DNA from: Bettongia penicillata ogilbyi
Taxonomy: Eukaryota; Chordata; Mammalia; Diprotodontia; Potoroidae
Direction: 5' to 3'
Assembly: GCA_023548195.1 (NCBI GenBank)
Contig: JAJHZJ010000311.1
Coordinates: 6,860,811 to 6,924,810 of the forward strand
DNA length: 64,000 bases
Below are positions 12,276 to 22,889 of the stretch, in pieces (positions within the stretch are counted from its first letter, which is position 1; each line of letters starts with the position of its first letter). The notes beneath the pieces were generated by a model that was not told where the DNA came from, did no database searches, and saw nothing but the letters and a program-made list of their open reading frames with translations. The translations under genes were made by a program, and so were the position numbers.

Positions 12276-12470
12276 TAGGACACAGTACAATGGAAAGAAC
12301 ACCGACCCTGATGCCAAAAGACATTCATTTAAATCCCACCTGATGCCAGCTGTATCTGGGTATCCACGGATGGGCAAGTCTTGTTACCTCTTCGGGCCCC
12401 AGGTGCTTCTAATATAAATTTAGACACTTGGCCTAGGTGGTCCTGAGATCCCTTCCACACCTAGGAAGCT
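12276..12470 (+). mobile_element. tRNA-derived/MIR-type SINE
   Basis: Head 'acacagtacaatggaaagaacac', 'catttaaatcccacctgatgcc', 'gggcaagtcttgttacctct', and a tail ending 'ctgagatcccttcc'. Confidence 0.6.
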
Positions 12471-12489
12471 GATGCTAACCAGGTATGGA

Positions 12490-12575
12490 ACAGCAGCTAG
12501 GAGATTAACCAGGGAATCCACAAAAGACACCAAATAAGCTGACAATATGACAAAGATATACAGACAGTCTAGGCT
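12490..12575 (+). repeat. Partial copy of local repeat X
   Basis: The words 'accagggaatcc', 'acaccaaataagctgac' and 'aaagatata' match, in the same order and orientation, the repeat at 13220-13290 and the reverse complement of 14485-14560. Diverged. Confidence 0.55.
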
Positions 12576-13094
12576 GACTGTTGCATATGTCACAAGGTGG
12601 AGAGTAAGGCACGAGGAACTGTAAACTTGTTCCTGATTGTAAAGAGCATTGATTTCCACATAGTTTACTTTAATCAGTATAGTTCTCAGTAAAGATATAT
12701 TTGACTATATAATAAAGGATGTGTTGTCTGGGAGAGAGTGGGAAGACCTCCTCTTGAGGTTAATGTTTCTGATAAATAAGTAGAGTTATTTTAAAAGGGG
12801 AGGGGTGACAGGTACAGGTACCTGCCATTGAGGTTTAGTTTGAAAGCCAAAACGTGAGGAAGAGGGTGGAAAGGAGAATGAAGGCAAGCTGGCCAAGTCC
12901 TTCTGCAAAATGGAGACTCCATGAGGAGCTCACCAATGGGAAAAGGGGGACAGATCTTTTGGAGGAATATTCTAGCATGAGCTAGGCTGCTGTAGGGCCA
13001 GGACAACCCAAGTCTTCCCCAGGGAAGAGAAGAAGCCAAGGAAAAGGCTTTGGGAAGCATCTCCCTGAAGACCTTGGAAAAATGATGAAAAGCT
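12576..13094. other. No gene or repeat identified
   Basis: Purine-rich DNA; the reverse-strand open frame (about 12791-13060) has no recognisable domain. Confidence 0.45.
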
Positions 13095-13290
13095 AAACTA
13101 AGTCTTCACAGAGGTGACATTTGACTGGGATTTAAAGGAAAGACAGTAATTCAACAGGCAAAGAGGGGGAGGGTATGGTACGGCATGTTATAACTGCTAG
13201 AAGAATACATATATTTAACAGTTCCCCAGGGAATCTTTTAAATACACCAGATAAACTGATAGTATTATAAAGATATATAGGCAGCAGTCA
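13095..13290 (+). repeat. Repeat X, left arm of an inverted duplication
   Basis: About 195 bases matching the reverse complement of 14485-14690 at roughly 85% by eye: 'agaggtgacatttga', 'gggatttaaaggaaag', 'ggcaaagaggggga', 'ctgctagaagaatac', 'aataaactgat'. The first 60 bases look like reverse L2 ORF end. It abuts a SINE head on its right, as does the other arm. Confidence 0.8.
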
Positions 13291-13292
13291 GG

Positions 13293-13385
13293 GCAGTTGA
13301 GTAGGGCAGTGGATAGAGTGCCAGGCTTGGAGTCAGGTAGATGACCAGGTAGATGATCAAATGACCAGAGTTCTAGTTCCTTTTA
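13293..13385 (+). mobile_element. tRNA-derived SINE head
   Basis: 'gggcagtggatagagtgccaggcttggagtcagg' is the SINE head; after about 13340 it degenerates into short gatgaccaggta-type repeats. Confidence 0.75.
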
Positions 13386-13544
13386 ATGAGTTTTATAACT
13401 AAGAGTATGCCTTCCTGAACCTGATGTACATCCCAACATTGTCTGCAAAGCAGGTGCAACTGGGGGAATCTATTGGATCTGTGATTCATAAACTTGTCTT
13501 TAAAAAATATTTTGGTAAATGTATTTCAATATAATTTGTTTTAT

Positions 13545-13791
13545 TGGGTGTGGTGGCACATGACTATAATCCTTACCATCAGGGATGGGCACTTGAGCTT
13601 GGGCCTCTGAACTGCCAAACTGCGTTTGGCACCAATACGGAGCAGAAGGCCACCAGGCTGCATAAGGAGTAGGGAACCGGTCCAGGTCAGAATTGGAGCA
13701 AATTAAAGCTTCTCTGTCCCATGAGTTGTGAGATCTAACTGTGAGTGGCCCTGCACATCCACTTCCAGCCTGGGTGAAAAAGACCCAGTCT
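13545..13791 (+). pseudogene. 7SL (SRP) RNA pseudogene
   Basis: Nearly the whole signal-recognition-particle RNA is recognisable in order: 5' Alu domain 'gggtgtggtggcaca' with 'actataatcc'; 'cttgagcttgggcctctg'; the S-domain blocks 'gtttggcaccaatacgg', 'gaaggccaccaggctgcataaggag', 'gaaccggtccaggtcag' and 'ggagcaaatta'; then the 3' Alu-domain strand 'gtgagtggccctgcac', 'cttccagcctgggtgaaaa', 'agacccagtct'. The presence of the S domain means it is a retrocopy of 7SL itself and not an Alu/B1-like SINE. It is about 247 bases against about 300 for real 7SL, with many substitutions and small deletions, so it is not functional. A pyrimidine-rich stretch, not poly(A), follows. Confidence 0.9.
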
Positions 13792-13858
13792 ACCTCTGCC
13801 TCTGTCTCTATTTTTGTCTCTGTATCTGTCTGTCTCTCTGTCCCTCTGTTTCCACATG
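13792..13858 (+). repeat. (TCTG)n-like pyrimidine tract
   Basis: Runs of tctgtctctg directly after the 7SL pseudogene. Confidence 0.8.
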
Positions 13859-14104
13859 TGTATATTCTCTTCTCTGAGGAAGACCTAGGGCCTCCTATCA
13901 TCCCTCTAGCCTGTTCACCCCAGAATCTTCCTCTACAAGACCCAACCTTCCTTTTCTGATTGGTGAGTTCCTCCCAGAACTTCCATTTCATGGAAGGGCC
14001 CAGGCCCACCTGCCTTCATCCATATACACACAAATATGTATACACATATACATTCATATGTATGTAGAAATATATTTGATCTCCACTGTAATAGTATGTA
14101 TTTT

Positions 14105-14195
14105 ATTTTAGGCTTTTAAAAACATTATTCTGAGAAGGGGTTCATAGGTTTTACCAAACTGCCAAAAGGGTCCATGACTCAAAAAAAAGCTTTCA
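14105..14195. mobile_element. hAT MITE half (ggttcttaac family)
   Basis: 'attctgagaaggggttcataggttttacc' and 'ccaaaagggtccatgac' match, in reverse order, the ends of the MITEs at 41113 and 44905. Only one half remains. Confidence 0.6.
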
Positions 14196-14235
14196 TTCAT
14201 AAGCATTATGGATTCATAAGCATACCTACTGCCTG

Positions 14236-14482
14236 TACTGCTGCTGTTCAGCCATGTCTGAGTCTTTGTGACCCTGTTTGGGATACTTTTTGGCAAAGAT
14301 ATTGGAGTGGTTTGCCATTTCCCTCTCATTTTACAGATGAAGAAACTGAGGCAAACAGGGTGAAGTGACTTACCCAAGGTCACACAGCTAGTAAATGTCT
14401 GAGATCAAATTTGAACTCACAAAAATGAGTCTTCCTGACTCCAAGCCTGGTATTCTATCCACTGTACCACCTAGCTGCCCTG
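14236..14482 (-). mobile_element. Full-length marsupial tRNA-derived SINE
   Basis: Reverse copy with tail (gctgttcagccatgtctgag, ggcaaagatattggagtggt), core (cattttacagatgaagaaactgag, cacacagctagtaaatgtctgag) and intact head (ccactgtaccacctagctgccc). Its head touches repeat X. Confidence 0.92.
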
Positions 14483-14690
14483 CCTACTGCCTATATGTCT
14501 TTAAAATACCATCAGTTTATTTGGTGTGTTTAATGGATTTCCTGGGAAACTGCTAAACATAGGTATTCTTCTAGCAATTATAATATGGCATACCATACCT
14601 TCCCCCTCTTTGCCTTTTGAATTCCTGCCTTTCCTTTAAATCCCAGCTCAAATGTCACCTCTATGAATCCTTCCCAGATCTACCCTGCTT
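14483..14690 (-). repeat. Repeat X, right arm of an inverted duplication
   Basis: Reverse complement of 13095-13290 (see there). The arms are about 1.2 kb apart. Confidence 0.8.
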
Positions 14691-15059
14691 AAAATGAATG
14701 TGCCTCCCTTGAAAAACATCCCAGAACCTCAGTTGGAAGAGGCCAACTAGTCCAACCACAACCATGTCAGAAGAATAATCTATTCTCCATTGTAATGGAT
14801 AATCAAATATCTAGTCTTTGGAGGTTTAGATTATAAAACAAAAGGTTACTTGCAACATCAAAGGAAATGTTCTTACTCTAGGAATCCTTCATGGTGGAGC
14901 CAGTAAGAGTTGAACTTGATTATGGCCAAAGTTTCAATGGATGAAGATGGGAAAAGGAGAAAGAGGAATTCCAGGTCCAGTAAAAAGTGTGAGCAAGTCA
15001 CAAAGCTGGGCTTTGCCAACAGTAAAATTGGGATAGATGTGGAAGAGGTATAAGGAAGT
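14691..15059. other. No gene or repeat identified
   Basis: A short 'ggccaactagtccaaccacaacc' piece resembles the front of a MIR-like or CR1 copy; the remainder is unassigned. Confidence 0.4.
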
Positions 15060-15486
15060 ATCACAGAGCTACAGAATCTTGAGGATGGAAATCTCTTCAA
15101 ACTAGACTATCTGGTCTTATCCACATCTGAATGAAACACCACTTGACAAAAGAGTTGGTCCCATTCTGCCTCTAACTGAAAGTCTCCACCGATGGACAAC
15201 CCTTCGAATACCCAGGCAACCCATTCCACCTCAGGATACCTCTAATTCTTAGAAAGTGTTTCCTGACATCAAACTTAAATCTGCCTCTCTGACATCTATC
15301 CGTTTTTCCTGCTCCTTCCCTTGGATCAGGGCTGTGTCAGTTTCTGTTGGTTTGCTAGATAATTGTCAAATTTTCTGTGCACCTTGGAAAGCAGTAAATG
15401 AGAGTTGGATTTGTTGTTCTGTTTATGGTCTAGGCTTAAGAAAGTGATGAGAGAAAATATGAATAATGCAGATAAAGCTTAAAAGT

Positions 15487-15493
15487 GTATGAT

Positions 15494-15547
<54 letters not shown>
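15487..15547 (+). repeat. (CATA)n(TA)n microsatellite
   Basis: Seven or so tetranucleotide repeats followed by about 12 TA units; sits inside the CR1 copy. Confidence 0.95.
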
Positions 15548-15549
<2 letters not shown>

Positions 15550-15825
15550 TCCCTCCCAGAGAACTGAGTTTTTAAACTCAGCAAACTCTTGTATGGGGGA
15601 CAATTACAACAAGTTTAATTTTTCTGTAAAACACAACACAACTTTTCAAATACTTGAAAATGACGATCATGTTCCCTCTGAATCTAGGCTAAACATCTCT
15701 AGTACCTTAGTACATTCTGAGGACCCTGACCATTCTGATCACTCAGCTCTTTCTTTTCTCTGGTTTCCAACGTCCTTCCTAAAATGCGGCACCCAGAAGC
15801 AAACAAATGTTTTAGCCATGTGAGG

Positions 15826-16122
15826 CCGCTAGGTGATATGATGGATGGAATTCTAGACTTGGAGTCAAAAAGCCTTGAGTTCAAATCTTACTATCTGTGT
15901 AACCCTTGGCAAATCATCGTACCTCTCTCATCTTCTGTATCCTTATCTATAAAATGAGGATGATAAAATTGCTTACAGGTATATTGTGAGAAGCAAATAA
16001 AATTTTGTATATATAATTTATATGTGTATGTACATATACACATATATGTTACACACATATGGGCAGCACTTTGAAAAATATAAAGCACCACATAAATGTT
16101 AGCTATAATAATTATTATTATT
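15826..16122 (+). mobile_element. tRNA-headed SINE with MIR-like tail
   Basis: Head 'ggccgctaggtgatatgatggatgg', 'gacttggagtcaaaaagcc', 'gagttcaaatc', core 'tatctataaaatgagg', a TA/TG-rich insert at 16005-16060, and an (att)n end. It interrupts CR1. Confidence 0.8.
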
Positions 16123-16690
16123 GTTGACCATGGCAGAGTACAAAGGAATGATCACCTTCCTAGCCCTCAAACATGTCGAGTCTCTAAATGCATCTTAAGA
16201 TGACTTTAGCTTTTTTTTGCTACCATATCATACTGTTGATTTATATTAAATTTGTAATCCACTAAAATTCCCATACCATTTCTCCTAAACTGCTATCTAG
16301 CCATGGCTCCCCCATTCTGCAGTTCTTCAGCTGGACCAGGCTCCAACATTTAACTGTTGGTCCTAACTTTACATCATCTGCAAATAAGATAAGCATGCTA
16401 TCTATGCCAATTCCAAGTCATTGATAAAGACGTGAAATACTTCAGAGCTAAGCACAGCTTAACTGTGGGACATTATACTGGACATTTCTCTCTACAGAGA
16501 CATTCAATGCATTAATGACTACTCTGTGTCCAGTCATTCAAACAATTTCAAATCCACCTAATTGTAACATTGTGCAGCCCACATCTTTCCACCTCATCTA
16601 CAAGAATAGCAGGAGAAATTCTATAAAAATTCTTTGCTGAAATCTAGGTAAAATTTACCTGTTGTATTTCCCTTACCTACCAATCTAGCA

Positions 16691-17557
16691 GGTTTGTGCC
16701 ATGACTTTCCTCCTGTACAAGAGCCATCATGTTACTTTGTAGATCTGTTACCATGGTGCCTCATCGAGAGTAACCCTCTTAGGCCTTCCCAATTTTGTGG
16801 ACAGGAGAGGTCTTTTGGCCTACTACAAATCATGTTGCATGGGCAGCAGTCTACTGTGTCCAGACTAGAGTTGGCACATGGCCATTTTACGTATATCACT
16901 TAATTTTCAACTAGAGTAACCCAAGCCAAAAGAACAAGATTTTAGGTGGAATTATGGAAGCCATTATTCTAATTCTTCCCTTTACTTTGACCACGGAGAT
17001 CTGAGAAGAATGCACCCTCCTCCCTAAAGTGCGCTCTCTTCTCTGGGTCTTCCTCCTCCCACCCAGGCAGATGAGAGAGGCCTTAAGAGCCTTCCAGGAA
17101 GTGCCCTTGTGAAGACTTATTCTATATTAAGCATTTGGTGGTGGTTGAAATGCTTTTGACATGAGTCTTTATTACCAATGGGAAGATATTAAATCTCCAT
17201 TGAGGAAACATTCTTTTTTCCATTTAAAAACATAATTTTAAAGGGCATGGTATAAAATAAGTACTTTGGTGTGGGCTGCTCATTGAACAAGAGAGCTGTA
17301 AAAAGATGCGTATTTTCTCTCTGGCAACAGGAATATGAAGAAAGAGTCAGCAGCAGAAAATCAGAGAGGGAGAAGGGAAATCCTTATGAGGATGTGCTTC
17401 TCCCCCAACTTTTGACAAAGACATACTTCAGAAATCTATTTGAGCCAGGGAGACGAGTAGAAGAAACCTACACAGGTCTTTAAAAAGAGCTCCCTTTGAG
17501 GGTAGCTAAATGGGAAGGAAGTAGAGTGGTAGGGAACAGTATTCCTAAGATAAAATC
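16691..17557. other. No gene or repeat identified
   Basis: About 870 bases. 16690-16920 may be the decayed continuation of CR1. Open frames at 16694-16903 and 17271-17483 have no recognisable domain. Confidence 0.45.
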
Positions 17558-17722
17558 ATAGAATTTTTTCTAAAAGGGACTTTAGAGATCATCCTGTGCA
17601 GCCTCCTAATTTTTCAGATGAATAAAGTAAGGTACAGAGAAATTAAAGGACTTATCCAAAGTCATGTAAACCCCAGCTAGGATTTGAACCTAGATTCTCT
17701 GATTCCAAATTTAATGCTCTTT
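17558..17722 (-). mobile_element. MIR-like SINE
   Basis: 'gggactttagagatcatcc', 'tttttcagatgaataaagtaagg', 'aggatttgaacctagattctctgattccaaa': reverse MIR-type order. Confidence 0.7.
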
Positions 17723-17849
17723 TGGAATTGATAAATTCTTACTTTAACACAGAAAATAAATATAAGCAAAAAGGAGTACATTTTTCAAAAACAGTTAAAC
17801 AAAACTATATGTAAGATGGATTACAACTGATACTACGTACAATAGTCGC

Positions 17850-18205
17850 TGAGCTCATCCTTCGTTTTCGAAGAGAACCATGACATCAGAGAAATGATGA
17901 CAGGACTTGCACTTGACTTTGTTTTGAGTGAGGGAGGGCTGTGCAGGTCACCAGCCTCATTTTCTCCTCCTGAGTCATCTGGGTCTAGTGACCAGATATT
18001 CATCAGGATGACTGCAGACAGCCCAGGATGCAATGGGAGATCTTGGCCTTTTATGCTAAGGCCTTTTCAGGTACTCACTTAAAATGAGGTAATGTCCATT
18101 GAGTGAATAGACCTCTTTAAAAAGTAGTCAGAGGATGACCCCTTTAAATAGAAAAGAAAAACAATAAATCAAGCTGGGAGGGGCAGGAGCCTCAGTATAT
18201 ACTTA
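17850..18205 (-). mobile_element. RTE-type LINE 3' fragment
   Basis: Begins with the reverse RTE/SINE tail (ccttcgttttcgaagagaacc, atgacatcagagaaatgatgac), continues 'gtgagggagggctgtgcaggtcaccagcc', 'gaccagatattcatcaggatgact' and extends past the part shared with SINEs ('ttttcaggtactcactt', 'gtccattgagtgaatag', 'gatgacccctttaaat'). The extension is matched at 22620-22750, so this is LINE rather than SINE. Confidence 0.65.
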
Positions 18206-18349
18206 CATACAATAGTATACTTTCATGATTGATCTTAAAAAGAAGTCAGAGCACTTTGATTTTGATAATATGTACTATTGTGCTCCCCTGCATTTAATGC
18301 TTTGTTGTGGTTTACTTCATTTACATAAGTGTAGTTGGCATGTGTAACG

Positions 18350-18625
18350 TGGCCTCAGACACTTAACATCAGTCACTAGTGACCCTGGGCAAGTCATTTC
18401 ATTGCTGTCTGCCTTAGTATCCTCATCTATAAAATGGGGATAATAAAAGTACCCATCCAGGGGTGTTGTGAAGATCACATGAGATTAAATGAGATAAAAC
18501 TTATAAAACCCTTAGCACATAGTAAATGCTATCTATATTTTAGCTACTGTTAGCTAAATTATTATTATTGTGAGAACCGAATGAGACACTTTGCAAGTCT
18601 TAAAGTGTCATATAAATGCTAGTTA
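18350..18625 (+). mobile_element. MIR-type SINE
   Basis: 'ggcctcagacacttaac', 'gaccctgggcaagtcatttc', 'cctcatctataaaatggggataataa', and two successive MIR-like ends (…gctaaattattattattg and …tcatataaatgctagttat), suggesting a small internal duplication or two fused copies. Confidence 0.75.
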
Positions 18626-18714
18626 TCTCCATGATTATTATATTGTGCTTGAGGATCTGCTTTCTTGATTCTGAACTACTCCATAGAACCTTCTTTAATT
18701 TTTCTTTAAATGCT

Positions 18715-18915
18715 TCATATTTTTCATCCCTTACAATACAATAATTTTATTATATTCATGGACCACAATTTGTTCAGCTATTTCCCAATTTTCAGACACA
18801 ACTTTTGTTTCTAACTTTGTACTCTATCAAGTGTATCCAGCATGATTATTTTCACACAGACTGGTCTGTCCTTAACTTCTTTGACAATGTACTTTGTGTT
18901 AAGACTACATGGTGT
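18715..18915 (-). mobile_element. L1 ORF2 C-terminal fragment
   Basis: 'tatattcatggaccacaatttgttcagctatttcccaattt' is the reverse of the L1 ORF2 tail (the region read as ...PINWGMAEQ... in better copies). Confidence 0.6.
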
Positions 18916-19664
18916 GAGAAATGAATATTTCTCTCTTATATTTAATAACTAATTATTGTATTAGGACCAAGGTTTTTCCCTTTTTCTACTTCCTAATCCA
19001 GAAATCAACCAGTGTGGGAAATCTCTCTTCAAGATTTACCCACACCAAGATCTTAATCAGAGAGTAAAAAAAAATTCTAAGTTTGTGCTAATGGGTGTAT
19101 ATGCTCATTGTGTCTGCTCATACAGGTGTGGGGAAAGATAGATTCTTCCTATTATCAAGACAGGTGAAAAGGAAATTGATATCTCTTTGACCAAGATTTG
19201 AGTGACCTAAATCATATATCTCAAGACCTTCATTTTAATATATACCATACCTCCCATTGAGTTAACCAATCCAAGTTGATTGCCATCCTCCAGGAACACT
19301 TACTCTTTGAAGGATGTACAAACTGTAACCTCACTTTTATTAGGGGTCTTTGATCTAAGAGAGACAGCCAAATGACCATTCTTTTATTAATAACATATTA
19401 GCCTTATTAACAAAACGATTAGATTACACAGAAACTATGTCTCTCAAACCTTTTAAATTGTCACAATGGTAAAAGGGTATGGACAATTTTTGATATCTTT
19501 GCCAATCAGATAAGTGAAAGATGATTGCAGAATTGTCCTTCCAATTAATTTTTTAATGCTCTTTTAGGTAGTAATTGACAGCTTGTGTTTCTCCTTTTGG
19601 AAAATACTCTTGAGGCTCAAAATGTTTACATGATTTGCACATAAAGGGTGAAATAGCATAAATA
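18916..19664. other. Unassigned; possibly an old LTR on the minus strand
   Basis: Read on the minus strand, 19390-19070 has two aataaa-like words and a layout that could be an LTR, but there is no terminal TG/CA repeat or target duplication that I can see. Confidence 0.25.
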
Positions 19665-20880
19665 AATAAGGTGAGGGCATGAAAAAGAATTACCTGTCAG
19701 ATCTATGGATTGGGGAAAAATTCATGGCCAACCAAGAGACAGAAAAGTTCACAGGAGGTAGAACTGATAATTTTGATTACATAATTTTCACAAAAAACTC
19801 AACGCAGCCAAATAATTAGGAGAAAAGTCAGGAACTGGGAAAATTTTTACAGCAAATTTCTCTGATACAGGTCTCATTTCTCATATATATAAGGAACTGA
19901 GCCAAATTTATAAATATGAGCCATTCTCCAACTGATAAATGGTCAAGGGATATGATCAAACAATTTTCAGAAGAAGAAATCAAAGCTACCAAATGAAAAA
20001 ATTTTCTGTATCTGTAATAAGAGAGAAATGCACATTAAAACAACTCTGAGGTACTGTCTCACACTCATCAGATTGATGAAGATGACAAAAACAGAAAATA
20101 ACAAATGTAAGAAGGGATGTAGAAAAATAGGTACACTAAATCAACGGAACTGTCAACTATTCCAATCATTCTGGGGAAAAATTTGGAAGTATGCCCAAAA
20201 GGCTGTAAAATTATGACTCTCTAACCTGCGAGGTCTATATCCCAAAGAGATCCCCGCCAAAAGGAAAAGGACCTATTTGTGCCAAAATATTTATAGCAGC
20301 TTTTTTTTTTTATGGTGATGAAGAATTGGAAATTGAGGGAAGGCCCATCAATTGGAGATGACTGAACAAGTTGTAGTATATGATTGTGATGGAATGCTAT
20401 TGTACCAGAAGAAAAGATAAGCAGGGATAGTTTCAGAAAAGCCTGAGAAGACTTATATGAAGTTACGCAAACTGAAGTGAGTGAACAAAATCAGGAGAAC
20501 GTTGTACACTGTAATAGAAAATTGTAAGGATGATCGATTGTGAAAGACTTAGCTATTCTGATCAAGACAATGATCCAAAACAGTTCCAATAACCCATGAT
20601 GAAAAGTACTATCCATCTCCAGAAAGAGAATGGATGAACTTTGAGGGCAGATTGAAGCACACTTTTAAAAAACTTCATTTTCCTTATTTTATTTTTTGTC
20701 TGTTTTCTTTTGCAGCATTGCTAATATGGAAATATGTTTTGCATGACTTCACATGTACAATCAATATCAAATTGCTTGCCTTCTCAAGGAGAGGGAAAGA
20801 GAGAAAGAGGGGGAGAATTTGAAACTCAAAATTTTTTTTAATGATTTAAAAGTTTTTGTATGTAATTTGGAAATATTTAA
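19665..20880 (+). mobile_element. L1 3' end with ORF2 C-terminal coding remnant
   Basis: Starts in the ORF2 C-terminal third ('ttacctgtcagatctatgg', 'gataattttgattacata', then the SDKGLIS-like block at about 19860). An open segment at 20028-20216 reads IKTTLRYCLTLIRL, GCRKIGTL and FQSFWGKIWKYAQKA, the decayed cysteine-containing C-terminus of ORF2p (consensus ...RYHLTP...CWRGCGEIGTL...QPLW...). Then 'ggaaattgagggaaggccc', the 3' UTR and an A-rich end. 5'-truncated. Confidence 0.85.
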
Positions 20881-20976
20881 TAAAATAAATATATATATAT
20901 GTGTGTGTATATAAAAATAATATAGAAAATAAAATAAACATACATATACATATATGTGTGTATGTGTGTGTGTGTA
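20881..20976 (+). repeat. AT/TG-rich microsatellite between two L1 ends
   Basis: (TA)n and (TG)n runs within an A-rich background, probably derived from the first L1's poly(A) tail. Confidence 0.85.
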
Positions 20977-21376
20977 AAATGATGAAGGGGATGGTTTCAG
21001 AAAAGCCTGAGAAGATATATGAACTGAAGCAAAGTGAAATGAGCAGAACCAGGAGAACAATGTATACAGTAACAGTACTATTTAAAAATAATCAACTTTG
21101 AAAGGGTAACTCTGATCAATACAATGATTCACCATAATTCCAAAGAATTCATGATGAAATATGCTATGCATCTCCAGATAGAGAACTGATGGACTCAGAA
21201 TGCAAAATAAAACATATTTTTCTTTCTTTTTTTTTGAAGAACATGGCTAATGAAGAAATAGGTTTTATATAACTTTATATTATAATGAGTATCATATTTC
21301 TTGTTTTCCAAATAGATGGGGGTGATGAAAGGAAGAGAATTTAGAACTAAAAATAAAAGTGGAAAAATGAAAATTG
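20977..21376 (+). mobile_element. Second L1 3' end, same orientation
   Basis: Starts abruptly with 'gatgaaggggatggtttcagaaaagcctgag', runs through 'gaactgaagcaaagtgaaatgagcagaacc' and the 3' UTR, and ends A-rich. Probably inserted into the tail of the copy to its left. Confidence 0.8.
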
Positions 21377-21640
21377 TTTATGTTCTTTGACTACTTATTT
21401 ATTAAGCAATGAATATTTGTCTTATGAATTTGTATGAATTCTCTTTATATTCTGAGAGATACGTTGTATAAAATGCTTAATAAAAATATTTTCCTGGTTC
21501 GGAGCTTTTCTGCTTATTTTAGTTGTATTAATCTTATTTGTTTTTTAAAAGCTTTTAATTTTTATGTAATTGAAGTCACCTATTTATTCTTTATAACTTT
21601 TTTATATCATAACTGGCAAAGAATTTTTCTTCTAGCCAGA
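21377..21640 (-). mobile_element. Possible old L1 ORF2 fragment
   Basis: 'atgttctttgactacttatttattaagcaatg' and 'gcttttaatttttatgtaattgaagtcacc' resemble the reverse of an L1 ORF2 C-terminal region, but the copy is very diverged. Confidence 0.4.
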
Positions 21641-21954
21641 CTTGTGAAAGATATAAATTTCCACAATGCTCTCTCTTTCCAGTATACCATACTGCTTTTA
21701 TCAGATGTCCAGTGACTAGTCAACTTGTGTGTAAAAAAAACCCAAACCTTTTTAGAACCTTATCACTCATTTGAGATAGGTATTCCTTCCTGCAGTTGTC
21801 AGTATCAGTTCAAAGTACATGATTTACCAACTTCTCCACTTTCTATCAGGAGCTTTCTTAGATTTAGTCTCCACAGAACTTCATGCTCCATGCAGGAGAA
21901 GTGGTTGACCTAAAATCTTATCATCATTGTTACCTAACCCAGCTTTGAACACTC
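21641..21954. other. No repeat family assigned
   Basis: Contains, at 21830-21890, a block (cttctccactttctatcaggagctttctta...) matched at 22045-22115. Confidence 0.4.
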
Positions 21955-22300
21955 AATGCCTTCTCAACTCCCTAGGTATCCTTTCCCTTCTGATTGGAGC
22001 TTCCAAAGCTTTAACTTTGCAGAGGGCTAGGATCTGAACTTTCCAGCTAACTCTCCACTGTCTATCAGCAGCTCTGCTCAGTTTAGACTCCACAGAACAT
22101 CACATATACACCTACCTCCTACCAGGTACACCTTTATGGCCACCCCACAAACACACTTTTCAGCTTCCTTTCATGTCTTCCTCCAATAGATTAATAATTA
22201 TTTGAGTTCAAGGACTGTCTTTCTTCTCATTTGTATCTCTAACACTTAGCACATGGTAGGTACTTAATGCCTACTAAAAGAATTACTGAATTGAATTTTT
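21955..22300 (+). mobile_element. L2 LINE 3' end
   Basis: Ends 'caaggactgtctttcttctcatttgtatctctaacacttagcaca', 'gtaggtacttaatgcctact', 'attactgaattgaattt'. Confidence 0.75.
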
Positions 22301-22439
22301 TAAAGTCTCCTTGCCTAAGGGGATTACATCATGAAAGAAATGTAAGAGTAAAAAAGAAATGCAACGAATAACCAGTAAACAGCCTATCTTCATACTTGTC
22401 CAGGGAAAGCAAGGAGGGCACCACCATATGTTGCATTGT

Positions 22440-22795
22440 GTTAGTTCTTTGATTTCATAACGGTCCATGACTTCAGGGAAATGAAGACATGACTTACAGT
22501 TGACTTTGATTTGAGTGAGGGAGGGCTGTGCAGGTCACCAACTTCACTTCTCCTCCAGAGCCATTTGGATGCAGTGACCAGATATTCATCAGGATGACTG
22601 GAGATGGCCCAACATGCAATGGAAGAACTGGGTCTTTTAGGCTCAGGACTTTTCAGGTACTCACTTAGAGGGAGGTAATTCCCATTCAGTGAATAGGCTC
22701 TTTAAGAAGTGAGTCAAGGGATGGCCCCTTTAATTAGAAAAAAAGAAAAAAAATTAAGCTGGTAGGGGAAGACCCTCAGGGTTTCTGTTCCAAAA
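22440..22795 (-). mobile_element. RTE-type LINE 3' fragment
   Basis: Same structure as 17850-18205: 'ccatgacttcagggaaatgaagacatgac', 'gtgagggagggctgtgcaggtcacc', 'gaccagatattcatcaggatgactgg', 'ttttcaggtactcacttag', 'cattcagtgaatagg', 'gatggcccctttaatt'. Confidence 0.65.
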
Positions 22796-22889
22796 AGAAA
22801 CAGTTACCGTTGACATTAACTCAAAGCGAAGAGGGTCCAAAATACAGCTATCAAGTGGAGCTTCAGAGTGAACTGGGTTTAAAGTTTTG

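Larger units (their letters stand above)
15060..16690 (-). mobile_element. CR1 LINE, reverse orientation, split by a SINE
   Basis: In plus-strand order the characteristic reverse CR1 blocks appear: 'aagtctccaccgatgg' and 'cccattccacctcagga' (15180-15240), 'tttcctgacatcaaacttaa' (15257), 'catgttccctctgaatc' and 'ggctaaacatc' (15668-15700), 'cgtccttcctaaaatgcggcacccagaa' (15769), then after the SINE 'gctaccatatcatactgttga', 'gtaatccactaaaattccc', 'ctgctatctagccatggctcccccat', 'catctgcaaataagataagcatgc', 'ccaagtcattgataaa' and 'tttgctgaaatctaggtaaa'. The coding frame is destroyed. Confidence 0.85.

Noticed and set aside
13545..13791. Functional 7SL RNA gene, or an Alu-like SINE
   Set aside because: Too many substitutions and about 50 bases short for a functional gene; retains the S domain, which Alu/B1 elements lack.
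17894..18082. 62-residue plus frame
   Set aside because: It is an antisense reading of the RTE fragment.
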